64,000 nt of DNA, taken from Alteromonas sp. BL110. GTDB taxonomy: Bacteria > Pseudomonadota > Gammaproteobacteria > Enterobacterales > Alteromonadaceae. The stretch's first letter is position 1. Every line of letters starts with the position of its first letter. A program made the translations under genes and the position numbers. The notes under the pieces are model-generated. The model saw only the letters and a list, made by a program, of their open reading frames with translations, had not been told where the DNA came from and did no database searches. Positions 56,211 through 64,000 of this stretch are shown here, piece by piece. The stretch is taken from the NCBI RefSeq assembly GCF_003443615.1, contig NZ_CP031967.1, positions 186,001-250,000 on the forward strand, written 5' to 3'.

Positions 56211-57896
56211 ATGTTAGCGCATCTTTCTATTTCTAATTTTGCTGTTGTAAAACAATTATCGGTTCAACTGGAAAACGGGCTTACTGCAATAACCGGTGAA
56301 ACCGGCGCAGGTAAATCAATCGCTATTGATGCGTTAAGCTTGTGCTTAGGTGAACGTGCCGACGCAAACGCCGTGCGTAAAGACAGTACGAAAGCTGAGA
56401 TCATCGCACATTTTTCTTTGAGCGATAACACATTAGCTAAAGCCTTTCTCGATGAACATGAGCTCACCTCAGATGAGGATGAGAATAGCTGCTTTATTCG
56501 CAGAGTTATCTCTAAGGAAGGTCGTTCAAAAGCGTTTATCAATGGTATTCCCGCTTCACTTCAGCAGTTGAAAGGCTTAGGCAAGTATTTGTTGGCCATT
56601 CATGGTCAAAACACCCATCTTCAACTGTTGAAAGAAGATTACCAAAGAGAACTGGTTGATGGCTACGCTAAGCATGATGAATTGTTAACGCAAGTTACAG
56701 AAACTTACTCAATTTGGCGTGATAAACAACGCACACTAAAGGCACTTCAAGAGCAAGCTCAACAGCGTGAAGATAGAATTCAGCTGTTAACCTATCAGGT
56801 TCAAGAACTTGATGAGTTTGCTATTGAAGAGGGCGAGTTCGAAGAGTTAGAAATAGAACACAAGCGATTGAGCAATGGTCAAAGTCTTTTAGAACAAGCG
56901 CAGACTAGTGTGTACAACCTATATGAGAGCGACGAAGGCAACGCATTATCAGTGATTCAAAGCAGCATTGAGCGCTTAGGTGAATTAGAAGCCCACGATG
57001 CAAGCTTAACGCCTATGATAGCGTTATTAAACGACGCAGCAATTCAAGTAGAAGAAGCTGCGGGGGAGCTGCGTAGCTACTGCGATCAGTTAGAGATCGA
57101 TCCGTTTCGCCTTCAGCAAGTTGAGGCGCGCTATGCTAAGGCGATGGAACTTGCGCGCAAACACAATGTGATGCCAGAAGGGCTATATCAATACCATCAA
57201 GAATTAGCTGCCGAATTCAATTCATTATCTGAACAAGAAACGCTGTTAGGGACACTTGAAGGTGAAGTAGAAGAAGCGAGAGCAACGTACCTAACTGCGA
57301 CCAAAGGGTTGTCTGAAAGTAGGCAACGTGCTGCAGGTAAGTTAAGTAGAGATATTGAAGCTCAGATACGTCAAATGAATATGCCTCATGCAAAAGTAGA
57401 CATTCAAATTCAGTACGATGAGCTTAAGAAGCCAGTTAGTACAGGTCTTGATACTGTCGAATTCAAAGTATCTACCAACCCTGGACAGGATGCAGACAAG
57501 TTAGAAAAAGTGGTGTCTGGTGGTGAACTGTCGCGTATAGGGCTAGCTATCCAGGTAATTGCAAGTGACAACCACGCCACGCCCACCATGATTTTCGATG
57601 AGGTAGATACGGGTATCAGCGGGCCAACTGCGTCTATCGTTGGTGGCCTATTACGCAAATTGGGCAAGCAGTCACAAGTTATGTGTGTAACGCATTTACC
57701 ACAAGTAGCTGCGCAGGCGCATAACCAGCTTTTCGTCACTAAGCTTACTGATGGGGAGAGCACAGAAACGCAAATGCTACCGCTTACTAAGCAAGACCGT
57801 ATTGATGAGCTAGCGAGATTGCTAGCTGGTGACAAAGTAACCAAATCGGCCTTAGCAAATGCAAAAGAACTGCTTAAAAGCGCAGCATCGAACTAA
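56211..57896 (+). CDS. recN: DNA repair protein RecN
   Basis: 561 residues. SMC-like: Walker A ITGETGAGKSIAIDALSLCL near residue 30, long coiled coils in the middle, and C-terminal signature VSGGELSRIGLAIQV with Walker B PTMIFDEVDTGISG. It tethers broken DNA ends during recombination repair. The ATG at 56211 matches the E. coli start (MLAxLxISNFA); the frame begins two codons earlier at GTG. SOS control is shown by the two LexA boxes. Confidence 0.97.
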   Translation: MLAHLSISNFAVVKQLSVQLENGLTAITGETGAGKSIAIDALSLCLGERADANAVRKDSTKAEIIAHFSLSDNTLAKAFLDEHELTSDEDENSCFIRRVISKEGRSKAFINGIPASLQQLKGLGKYLLAIHGQNTHLQLLKEDYQRELVDGYAKHDELLTQVTETYSIWRDKQRTLKALQEQAQQREDRIQLLTYQVQELDEFAIEEGEFEELEIEHKRLSNGQSLLEQAQTSVYNLYESDEGNALSVIQSSIERLGELEAHDASLTPMIALLNDAAIQVEEAAGELRSYCDQLEIDPFRLQQVEARYAKAMELARKHNVMPEGLYQYHQELAAEFNSLSEQETLLGTLEGEVEEARATYLTATKGLSESRQRAAGKLSRDIEAQIRQMNMPHAKVDIQIQYDELKKPVSTGLDTVEFKVSTNPGQDADKLEKVVSGGELSRIGLAIQVIASDNHATPTMIFDEVDTGISGPTASIVGGLLRKLGKQSQVMCVTHLPQVAAQAHNQLFVTKLTDGESTETQMLPLTKQDRIDELARLLAGDKVTKSALANAKELLKSAASN

Positions 57897-58020
57897 AATG
57901 CAGTTGATTGGTCATAGTTGTCAATGTAGCATGCCTTCGCGCTTGCAATAAAACAGTCTCGAAATTCGCCTTCGCGAATTTTGTTGGCACTAACAAAGGC
58001 AATAGTGGACAAATTAACGC

Positions 58021-58377
58021 ATGAAGTTGCAACACCTATTAGTAATTCTTGGTATCTCACTTACATCAACCGCTTGTTCGAACTGGATATATCGGATCGA
58101 CGTTCCTCAAGGAAATTTCCTTGATCAAAGAGACGTAGAAAAGCTTCGCGTTGGAATGACAAAAGAACAGGTTATTTATGTATTAGGTAATCCTGTTGTT
58201 CAAGACTCGTTCGACGATGACACTTGGTACTACGTTTACGATATGAAACGCGGTATGGAAAAGCGTGGTAAAGATTTTCAAAAGCGAATGGTGATAAACT
58301 TCGTAGATAACAAAGTCACCACGGTTGAAGGTGACTTCGAGTTATCTGAAGACTTCAACACCCCGCTTGATAACTAA
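58021..58377 (+). CDS. bamE: Outer-membrane assembly lipoprotein BamE
   Basis: 118 residues. Lipoprotein signal with lipid-modified Cys19 (SLTSTACSN). The core IDVPQGNFLDQRDVEKLRVGMTKEQVIYVLG carries the BamE motif (VPQGN; LRVGMTKEQV), then GNPVVQDSFDDDTWYYVYD. Part of the BAM complex at the inner leaflet of the outer membrane. It follows recN as in E. coli. Confidence 0.96.
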   Translation: MKLQHLLVILGISLTSTACSNWIYRIDVPQGNFLDQRDVEKLRVGMTKEQVIYVLGNPVVQDSFDDDTWYYVYDMKRGMEKRGKDFQKRMVINFVDNKVTTVEGDFELSEDFNTPLDN

Positions 58378-58385
58378 TCATATTT

Positions 58386-58415
58386 AAAAAGGTAGCGTCT
58401 TGACGCTACCTTTTT
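58386..58415 (+). terminator. Intrinsic terminator after bamE
   Basis: AAAAAGGTAGCGTC-TT-GACGCTACCTTTTT, a 14-bp stem; works in both directions. Confidence 0.93.
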
Positions 58416-58482
58416 AGTTTCTAATACCCTTGGTAACAACGCCTATTTTTCGAGTTACATCACTTACCTGATTGAGGCCTAT

Positions 58483-59136
58483 ATGGAACACAGTTTTTGG
58501 CATAGTAAATGGCAAAAGAACGAAATTGGATTTCATGAAACCGAAGGCAACGCGCTTCTCGTTAAGTATGCGTCTTTTCTGCTTGACGACGAAAGCGCTA
58601 ACTCGGCTTTGAAACGTATATTTGTTCCGCTATGTGGGAAAACCCGTGACATCGGCTGGTTGCTTTCTCAAGGTTGTGAGGTGGTAGGTGCTGAACTGAG
58701 TGAAGTGGCTATCATACAGCTATTTGAAGAGCTTGGTGCCGAGCCTAACGTTACTACCACTGCAAAGGGTAAGGCTTACACCAAAGACGGCTTAACCGTA
58801 TTCGTGGGCGATATTTTTAAACTCACATCAAGCGACCTTGGTAATGTTTCGGGGGTTTACGATAGAGCAGCTTTGGTTGCATTGCCTAGCCCCCTTCGCG
58901 AGCAATACGCTGCACACCTAATTGCTATTACTCAATGCGCGCCTCAGCTAATTATTTCATTCGAGTATGACCAGAATGAAATGGCTGGCCCTCCATTTAG
59001 CGTAAACGAGAAAACCGTTGATTTACTTTACTCTGGCGACTACCACATTAAAAGGTTAGAGCGTTCAATGCTTAAAGGCGGCTTAAAAGGCAAAGTAGAC
59101 GCCGATAACTTGGTATTTGCACTAACAGCAAAGTAG
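58483..59136 (+). CDS. tpm: Thiopurine S-methyltransferase
   Basis: 217 residues, the usual bacterial length. It starts MEHSFWHSKWQKNEIGFHE; the SAM site is RIFVPLCGKTRDIGWLLSQG; then VVGAELSEVAI, FVGDIFKLTSSDLG, and YDRAALVALPSPLREQYA. Methylates thiopurines, and in bacteria also selenium or tellurium compounds. GAGG lies six bases before the ATG. Single gene after the bamE terminator. Confidence 0.93.
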   Translation: MEHSFWHSKWQKNEIGFHETEGNALLVKYASFLLDDESANSALKRIFVPLCGKTRDIGWLLSQGCEVVGAELSEVAIIQLFEELGAEPNVTTTAKGKAYTKDGLTVFVGDIFKLTSSDLGNVSGVYDRAALVALPSPLREQYAAHLIAITQCAPQLIISFEYDQNEMAGPPFSVNEKTVDLLYSGDYHIKRLERSMLKGGLKGKVDADNLVFALTAK

Positions 59137-59260
59137 GCCTTATTGCTGCCTTCCGTTGCAGGTATATAGCCTCTGAACCAAGCAATCACTTCGAATTCAA
59201 ATGGCAAATTCGGTTGCCCCCTTCTGCTTGCATTGCCAATAATGTTGCTAAAGGCAGCGT

Positions 59261-60547
59261 CTATAGTCCTAGCAATGCCTCGACCCCAAACAGTATCGCA
59301 CCTATTAAACCACCGACGATGGTGCCATTAATTCGCACTTTTTGAAGGTCACGACCGATATTTAGCTCTACCTGCTCCGCCATCTCGCGCTCATCCCAAC
59401 TATTAATTGTGTCGCGTATGTGACGGGTTAGAAATTCAGCCAATTCTGGCGCCATGTATTTCGCCGCTTCACCAATATGCTTATTAAACGCTTTTGCTAA
59501 CTCACTGTCCTGCGTTAACGTTGTGCCCAAATCTTTCATAAGGCCAGACACCTTTGTTTCTGCCTTGCCATTTTGCTCTTCAAGCGACCTTAAAAGCCAT
59601 TGATGGAATTTGGCCCATGACTGCTGAACATAGGTATTTAATGCCGGGTCATTGATGATTTTTTCGCGATAGCTGTTTACCTTTTTTTCCATTAATGGGC
59701 TGTGCTGTAATTCGTACAAGAATTCGTGAACCTGCTCATCAAAGGCATGGCGAATGGGGTGATGCTCATCTTCGTATATATCTTCTAAAATACTAGAAAC
59801 CGCTTTAACAGCAATGAGTGCACCCTGTTCGCTTAGCCAGCTAGACGGCAATAGTTTTTCGATGCGGCTGTACTCAGTTTTTAACCAAACAACTAACGTA
59901 TCTGCTATATAAATCTGAGTTTCTGGCTCTGCAAGCAGTTTGGCTAATTTCCCTAATACCCTATCAAGGACAACTTGGTGTTGGCGCTCTTTCGTCACAG
60001 CGCTTAGCGAGGTTGCCATCAGCTGCCTAAGGTCTAGTTGGTTAATACCCTTCTGCACTGTTTTAGCGATAAAAGCTTTTACTGGTTTGTCATCAAGCAC
60101 ACGCAAAACGCCTGCAAAAGCGTCACATAGAAAACGGCTCAATCGACTAGCGTTTCTGTCTTGAGACAACCACCTTCCCGCTCCTTTAGCGGGGTCGCTG
60201 TCCCGAATTAGCTTTTCAATTGCTTCTGGGTGAAAGAATTTTTCTTTAACAAACAGTGATAAATTGTTGGCAATGACCGATTTATTGCTTGCCACTATAT
60301 TAGTATGGGGAATGGGATACTGGGCTGGTATTGGCTTAAACAACGCAGTTACAGCAAACCAGTCAGCCAGACCACCGATGAGCGCGGCCTCACTCGCCAT
60401 CTTTATAAGCCCTAACCACCACGCATCCTGTAAGCTTGGGTAAAACTTGGGCAGTAATACCGTAAAGACAAATACACTTGCGGCAAAAACCAAACAGGCT
60501 AACGCAAGTCTTTTGGCTTGGTTTAGCTGTGCATATTTGTCCGTCAT
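59261..60547 (-). CDS. DUF445 family membrane protein (YjiN-like)
   Basis: 428 residues. Two N-terminal helices (LACLVFAASVFVFTVLLPKF; LIKMASEAALIGGLADWFAVTALF) hold the DUF445 signature ALIGGLADWFAVTALFKPIP. IPHTNIVASNKSVIANNLSLFVKEKFF follows. A long helical soluble region spans about 100-395, and a final helix is at INGTIVGGLIGAILFGVEALLGL (split here after 20: the last three residues are LGL). Inner-membrane protein of unknown role. GGAG precedes the ATG. Confidence 0.88.
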   Translation of the reverse strand: MTDKYAQLNQAKRLALACLVFAASVFVFTVLLPKFYPSLQDAWWLGLIKMASEAALIGGLADWFAVTALFKPIPAQYPIPHTNIVASNKSVIANNLSLFVKEKFFHPEAIEKLIRDSDPAKGAGRWLSQDRNASRLSRFLCDAFAGVLRVLDDKPVKAFIAKTVQKGINQLDLRQLMATSLSAVTKERQHQVVLDRVLGKLAKLLAEPETQIYIADTLVVWLKTEYSRIEKLLPSSWLSEQGALIAVKAVSSILEDIYEDEHHPIRHAFDEQVHEFLYELQHSPLMEKKVNSYREKIINDPALNTYVQQSWAKFHQWLLRSLEEQNGKAETKVSGLMKDLGTTLTQDSELAKAFNKHIGEAAKYMAPELAEFLTRHIRDTINSWDEREMAEQVELNIGRDLQKVRINGTIVGGLIGAILFGVEALLGL

Positions 60548-60844
60548 AAACTACTCCGCTTAAATTATTTGTTTACCATCTTGGTCCATAAGTGGCGCCC
60601 AGTCTTCTTTAGCAAAAGGACCTTATGTCCATTCAGGTACGCTCTTCACCATTGCCTAACAGGGTCCACATAGCTTCAATGTGTCGTTCGCGTTGCCAGT
60701 ATCGACCTTATCTTCTTTTAGCCCAGAAAGTAAAAAATGTTTTTTCATATTCAGGTTTCGGAATGCAAACAATAGGCCTATTCACCCAAATAGAGTGCTT
60801 CAACATCAATTCAAAGCCAAGCACCTAAATAGGCTCAACTCTCA
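60548..60844. other. Region between the DUF445 gene and the 51-bp array
   Basis: About 300 bases, with open frames in several phases but no ribosome sites. It should hold the DUF445 promoter. Nothing else is recognised. Confidence 0.4.
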
Positions 60845-61175
60845 ACCTGTACGCAGTGGACACACACTCGCTTTTCTACAAACCAATCACGTCTCACCTG
60901 TACAGCGCGGACACACACACGCTTTTCTACAAACTAATCACGTCGCACCTGTACAGCGCGGACACACACACGCTTTTCTACAAACTAATCACGTCGCACC
61001 TGTACAGCGCGGACACACACACGCTTTTCTACAAACTAATCACGTCGCACCTGTACAGCGCGGACACACACACGCTTTTCTACAAACTAATCACGTCGCA
61101 CCTGTACAGCGCGGACACACACACGCTTTTCTACAAACTAATCACGTCGCACCTGTACAGCGCGGACATACAAAG
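60845..61175. repeat. Tandem array of 51-bp units
   Basis: Six head-to-tail units start at 60845, 60896, 60947, 60998, 61049 and 61100, with a partial seventh at 61151. The first differs at several positions; units two to six appear identical. Each contains TGTACAGCGCGGACACACAC and GCTTTTCTACAAACTAATCA. Since 51 is a multiple of three, several frames stay open across it. It has no spacers, so it is not a CRISPR. Confidence 0.96.
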
Positions 61176-61584
61176 TTTCTAACTTGATACTATGTGGAAA
61201 AATAATCAGATAAACAGTCTTGTTGGAGCTTTACCACTAAATTAGAGCGTCCAGCTCACTTCTTAAAGCTAAATAAGTGTCTGTCCACTTCTACACTTAA
61301 GTGCATGTTAATTCCGATGGTCAAATGCGCTATCTATTGGTAATAAAAGCTACAAAACTAATCATCACGCTACTAGATTTGCTCTCCCTTTTCATAAAAT
61401 TAGATTAACCTTATGATTTTATTAACTTTTAAAGAATGGCACGATACGTGATTCAGGTAATACGGGTGATGGGGGCGATAAGACCGATGAACACATAACA
61501 CGCCACATCAAAAGTTGTGTTTGGCACCAACATCATTAGACCGTGCTATCTAGAATATATAAAAACCATTAAGGATATAAGAAT
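61176..61584. other. Promoter region of the VNG-repeat lipoprotein gene, with one REP-like hairpin
   Basis: About 400 bases. TAAGTGT (61274-61280) and ACACTTA (61293-61299) form a hairpin whose reverse strand reads GTGGACAGACACTTA, the same core as the repeat arrays. The rest is AT-rich and presumably contains the promoter of the gene at 61585. Confidence 0.6.
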
Positions 61585-62256
61585 ATGAAAAAGTCGATAA
61601 TTGCCAGTGCTGCTATGTTGCTCTCCGCCACTCTACTAAGTGGCTGCGTCGTCCATGTCGGCAACGCAAACGCTTTGGAAGGCAGTGATTTTAGTTCAAT
61701 TCTGGGTAATATCGACATTGCCGAAGGAAAACACGCCGGCGACATTTCCTCGGTAAATGGCAACGTAGAAATAAGCGATCATGGCGGCGCAGATGAAATT
61801 AGTATTGTTAATGGAAACCTAGAAATGGGTAACCATGTGACTGTCCGAAATATTGATATTGTAAATGGCGATGTTACTGCAGATTCGAATCTGAGCGTGG
61901 TTAAGGGTATCGAGACGGTAAATGGGAATGTCGCGCTTCCTACACAAAGCACGATTGGCGCTAGCGTTGAAACTGTGAACGGTGATATCACCGCTGTAGA
62001 TACAACCATCGAAAAGCACATCAAAACACTAAATGGAGATATTACGCTGTCTGGTTCAACCCATGTTGCGGGTGACATTGTTTATAAAGAAAGTGAAAGC
62101 TCCTGGGGAAACAAGTCAGATAACAAACCCACTCTATCAATTAGTGCCTCTGTTACTGTAGATGGCAATATTGTTTTGCATCGCCCTGTAAACTTAGACA
62201 TCGAAAGCGACGATTTAAAGCAAAAAGTCGTTGTAAGCTACAGTGGTGCGCAGTAA
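61585..62256 (+). CDS. Lipoprotein with repeated VNG motif, predicted beta-solenoid
   Basis: 223 residues. Lipoprotein signal with Cys21 (SATLLSGC). From about residue 52 a motif VNG[N/D][V/L/I] recurs six times at a steady 18-19 residue step (SSVNGNVEI, SIVNGNLEM, DIVNGDVTA, ETVNGNVAL, ETVNGDITA, KTLNGDITL), which should stack as turns of a right-handed beta-helix like bactofilin or DUF4097-type domains. A less regular last 60 residues holds two more strands. Outer-membrane-facing or periplasmic; role unknown. Confidence 0.85.
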   Translation: MKKSIIASAAMLLSATLLSGCVVHVGNANALEGSDFSSILGNIDIAEGKHAGDISSVNGNVEISDHGGADEISIVNGNLEMGNHVTVRNIDIVNGDVTADSNLSVVKGIETVNGNVALPTQSTIGASVETVNGDITAVDTTIEKHIKTLNGDITLSGSTHVAGDIVYKESESSWGNKSDNKPTLSISASVTVDGNIVLHRPVNLDIESDDLKQKVVVSYSGAQ

Positions 62257-62297
62257 CGTATCGGCTTAAATATCTAAGCCTAACGTTTCGAAAATAC

Positions 62298-62870
62298 ATG
62301 ACTGAACAAGAAAAGATGCTTGCTGGCGAGTTATATTACCCGTCAGACAAAACCTTAACGGCATTGCGAAAGCAATGCCGTATTCAATTGGACGAGCTTA
62401 ATGCAACTTGCCAAAGTGACCACAAAAAGCGCACTAAATTGCTAAAGCAGTTGTTTGGCAGTACAGGAAAAAGACTGTACATCGAGTCTTCGTTTAAATG
62501 CGATTATGGCGAAAACATCCACGTTGGCGAAAACTTTTATGCCAATTTCAATTGTGTCATTTTGGACGCGGCAAAGGTGACAATTGGTGACAACTGTATG
62601 ATAGCACCCCAGGTTGGGCTTTACACAGCCACCCACCCCATAGACCCTGTACAAAGAGCAACAGGTATAGAGTTCGCCAAGCCCATTACTTTAGGCAACA
62701 ACTGTTGGATTGGTGGGATGGCGGTGATAAACCCTGGTGTGACATTGGGTGATAATGTAGTTGTGGCCTCTGGCGCGGTAGTAACTAAATCATTCGGTGA
62801 TAACCTGGTCATAGGTGGTAATCCTGCCAGAGTAATTAAGGAAATAGAGCCAGGCGAGCAAAGCGTATAA
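62298..62870 (+). CDS. Hexapeptide-repeat sugar O-acetyltransferase (Maa/LacA/NodL type)
   Basis: 190 residues. N-terminal Maa-type region (EKMLAGELYYPSDKTLTALR), a left-handed beta-helix (NIHVGENFYANFNCVILDAA, then VTIGDNCMIAPQVGLYTATHP), catalytic His in TATHPID, and GNNCWIGGMAVINPGVTLG near the end. It transfers acetyl from acetyl-CoA to a hydroxyl of a sugar such as maltose or glucose. Starts 41 bases after the lipoprotein gene with no terminator seen between, so they may share a transcript. Confidence 0.92.
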   Translation: MTEQEKMLAGELYYPSDKTLTALRKQCRIQLDELNATCQSDHKKRTKLLKQLFGSTGKRLYIESSFKCDYGENIHVGENFYANFNCVILDAAKVTIGDNCMIAPQVGLYTATHPIDPVQRATGIEFAKPITLGNNCWIGGMAVINPGVTLGDNVVVASGAVVTKSFGDNLVIGGNPARVIKEIEPGEQSV

Positions 62871-62912
62871 CAACTTAGCGCTAATGCTTTTAGTAAGTGA
62901 GAGCTATTAAAA

Positions 62913-62981
62913 AAGTGTAATTTTCTGAAGAGGTTCTTTTTCAGCAAGACATTCAATAGCTTCATTCGCTAAATTACACTT
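62913..62981. repeat. 69-bp element with 11-bp perfect inverted ends
   Basis: AAGTGTAATTT (62913-62923) and AAATTACACTT (62971-62981) are exact inverted repeats. An inner stem CTGAA..TTCAG lies at 62925-62944. It stands between convergent genes. It could be a small MITE-like element, a terminator-like fold or a small RNA. Confidence 0.6.
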
Positions 62982-63003
62982 ATTCTGTCAAATCAGAAAT
63001 ATT

Positions 63004-63036
63004 AAAAGGCCGCCGATAAAATTATCAAAGCGGCCT
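63004..63036 (-). terminator. Terminator after rluB
   Basis: Minus strand: AGGCCGC, 16-base loop, GCGGCCT, then TTTAAT. The inner part GATAATTTTATC adds a second stem. Confidence 0.75.
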
Positions 63037-63064
63037 AGAGTATTTACATAGTTATAGTTAGATG

Positions 63065-63961
63065 CTACTTACGCTTACCGGGGCGTCCAGCGCGTTTGTT
63101 CAAGCCTTGCTGCTTGCGCACTTTGTGCTTTTTAACCGAACGACGCATACGACTTAAGCGGGCGTGGTCAAGTTTACCCTGGCGCACATTAACCATCGTC
63201 TGCGTTTCATCCGGTAACTGAACATGGCTACGAAGCGCGTTTACGTCCTCTAATCCTAGCTCTACCCACGCACCTTGTGGTAGACGTTTTTGCAGTTCGA
63301 TTGGGCCATACTTAACGCGAATAAGACGGCTAACTTGAACGCCTTGAGACTCCCAAAGACGACGTACTTCGCGGTTACGCCCCTCTTTTAACGTTACGTT
63401 ATACCAACGGTTCATGCTTTCATCTTCAGCATGCTGTGGCGTAGGCGCTCCTGAAATTGTCAGGAACTTCGCTTCGCCGTCTTCCAGCTCTACACCTTTT
63501 TGAAGGGTATTAAGTGTTTTGCCTGTTACTTCACCGAATACACGCACTGCGTATTCACGCTCTACTTCGCACTTAGGGTGCATTAGGCGGTTAGCTAATT
63601 CACCATCGTTGGTGAATAACAGTAGGCCACTGGTATTCATATCTAGACGACCAACCGTGATCCAGCGCCCTAATCGAATAGCGGGAAGACGGTCAAATAC
63701 TGTATCTCGACCTTCGGGGTCGTGACGGCTGCACAATTCACCTTCAGGCTTATTGTACATCAACACACGGCAGACAGGCTGTTCTGTCTGACGAGATAAC
63801 AAATGACCATCAACACGAATTTGTGCGGTGTGATCGACTCTATCTCCTAATGTTGCTTTGGTGCCACCGACCGATACTCGGCCTTCTTCAATCCAACGTT
63901 CCATTTCTCGTCGCGAGCCTAGCCCTTGGTTAGCCAGTACTTTTTGCAACTTTTCAGTCAT
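63065..63961 (-). CDS. rluB: 23S rRNA pseudouridine synthase RluB
   Basis: 298 residues. S4 domain ([20 protein letters not shown]), then the RsuA/RluB/E/F catalytic domain with [20 protein letters not shown] (catalytic Asp in GRLD) and [13 protein letters not shown] [20 protein letters not shown]. It ends in a long Arg/Lys-rich tail ([20 protein letters not shown]). It makes pseudouridine 2605 in 23S rRNA. The S4 start and the tail length favour RluB over RluE or RluF. Confidence 0.93.
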   Translation of the reverse strand: MTEKLQKVLANQGLGSRREMERWIEEGRVSVGGTKATLGDRVDHTAQIRVDGHLLSRQTEQPVCRVLMYNKPEGELCSRHDPEGRDTVFDRLPAIRLGRWITVGRLDMNTSGLLLFTNDGELANRLMHPKCEVEREYAVRVFGEVTGKTLNTLQKGVELEDGEAKFLTISGAPTPQHAEDESMNRWYNVTLKEGRNREVRRLWESQGVQVSRLIRVKYGPIELQKRLPQGAWVELGLEDVNALRSHVQLPDETQTMVNVRQGKLDHARLSRMRRSVKKHKVRKQQGLNKRAGRPGKRK

Positions 63962-64000
63962 GGGTTTTCACTCTTTAATTGCTTGTTTACGGTCGCACGG

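Noticed and set aside
60845..61175. CRISPR array
   Set aside because: Units are head to tail with no unique spacers, and no cas genes are in the window.
60681..61187. Open frame of 168 codons, and a second one of 108 codons in another phase, encoding 17-residue repeats across the 51-bp array
   Set aside because: Several phases stay open only because 51 is divisible by three and the unit lacks stops. There is no ribosome site, signal peptide or family match.
62913..62981. Integron attC site
   Set aside because: The size and palindromic ends are similar, but the conserved GTTRRRY / RYYYAAC core ends are missing.

Overview
The window looks like chromosomal DNA of a marine gammaproteobacterium close to Alteromonas (Alteromonadaceae). 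Three things suggest this. The housekeeping genes read like slightly diverged E. coli proteins (MiaB, YbeZ, YbeY, UbiF, CarAB, DnaK, RecN, BamE, RluB). Several blocks keep E. coli gene order (ubiF | miaB-ybeZ-ybeY-corC-lnt; nadK..recN-bamE; ackA-pta; carA-carB). The accessory content (two large TonB-dependent receptors, an SSS-type hybrid kinase, an EAL protein) is typical of copiotrophic marine bacteria. The assignment rests on reading the sequence and not on a database search. No rRNA, tRNA, CRISPR array, prophage or insertion sequence was seen.

Layout. 0-7 kb: start of a flavin reductase-like gene (cut by the window edge), an acyl-CoA thioesterase, a TonB receptor, a tiny ribbon-helix-helix/Lys-rich two-gene unit with a palindromic operator, and an AhpD-like gene divergent from a TetR regulator with two operator palindromes. 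7-14.5 kb: ubiF with a translationally coupled small membrane protein, divergent from the tRNA/rRNA/envelope block miaB-ybeZ-ybeY-corC-lnt. 14.5-18 kb: ackA-pta. 18-22 kb: an IbpA-type small heat-shock gene with a candidate ROSE RNA thermometer, then DUF3224, Nudix and membrane-protein genes. 22-28 kb: greA, carAB, dapB. 28-35 kb: cytochrome b561, a PrpE/Acs-type acyl-CoA synthetase, an EAL phosphodiesterase, a c-type cytochrome and a duplicated repeat block. 35-39.5 kb: grpE-dnaK-dnaJ with sigma-32-like promoters.

39.7-53.9 kb is an accessory block lying between grpE and nadK, which are direct neighbours in E. coli. It holds a CrbS/MxtR-like hybrid sensor kinase and a CrbR/ErdR-like LuxR regulator (the acetate-switch pair of other gammaproteobacteria) with a two-motif retropepsin-like exported protease between them. 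It also holds a TonB receptor and what looks like a poly- or oligo-3-hydroxybutyrate utilisation set: GntP permease, MetX-like alpha/beta hydrolase, exported PHB-depolymerase-like esterase, 3-hydroxybutyrate dehydrogenase and an iron-dependent alcohol dehydrogenase. With ackA-pta and the acyl-CoA synthetase, the window is rich in C2/C4 acid metabolism.

54-64 kb: nadK, an interposed dps, SOS-controlled recN, bamE, tpm, a DUF445 protein, a tandem 51-bp repeat array, a lipoprotein with a VNG-type beta-solenoid repeat, a hexapeptide acetyltransferase and rluB. The repeat arrays at 35 kb and 61 kb, and a single hairpin at 61.3 kb, share one core sequence. They may belong to one uncharacterised repeat family.
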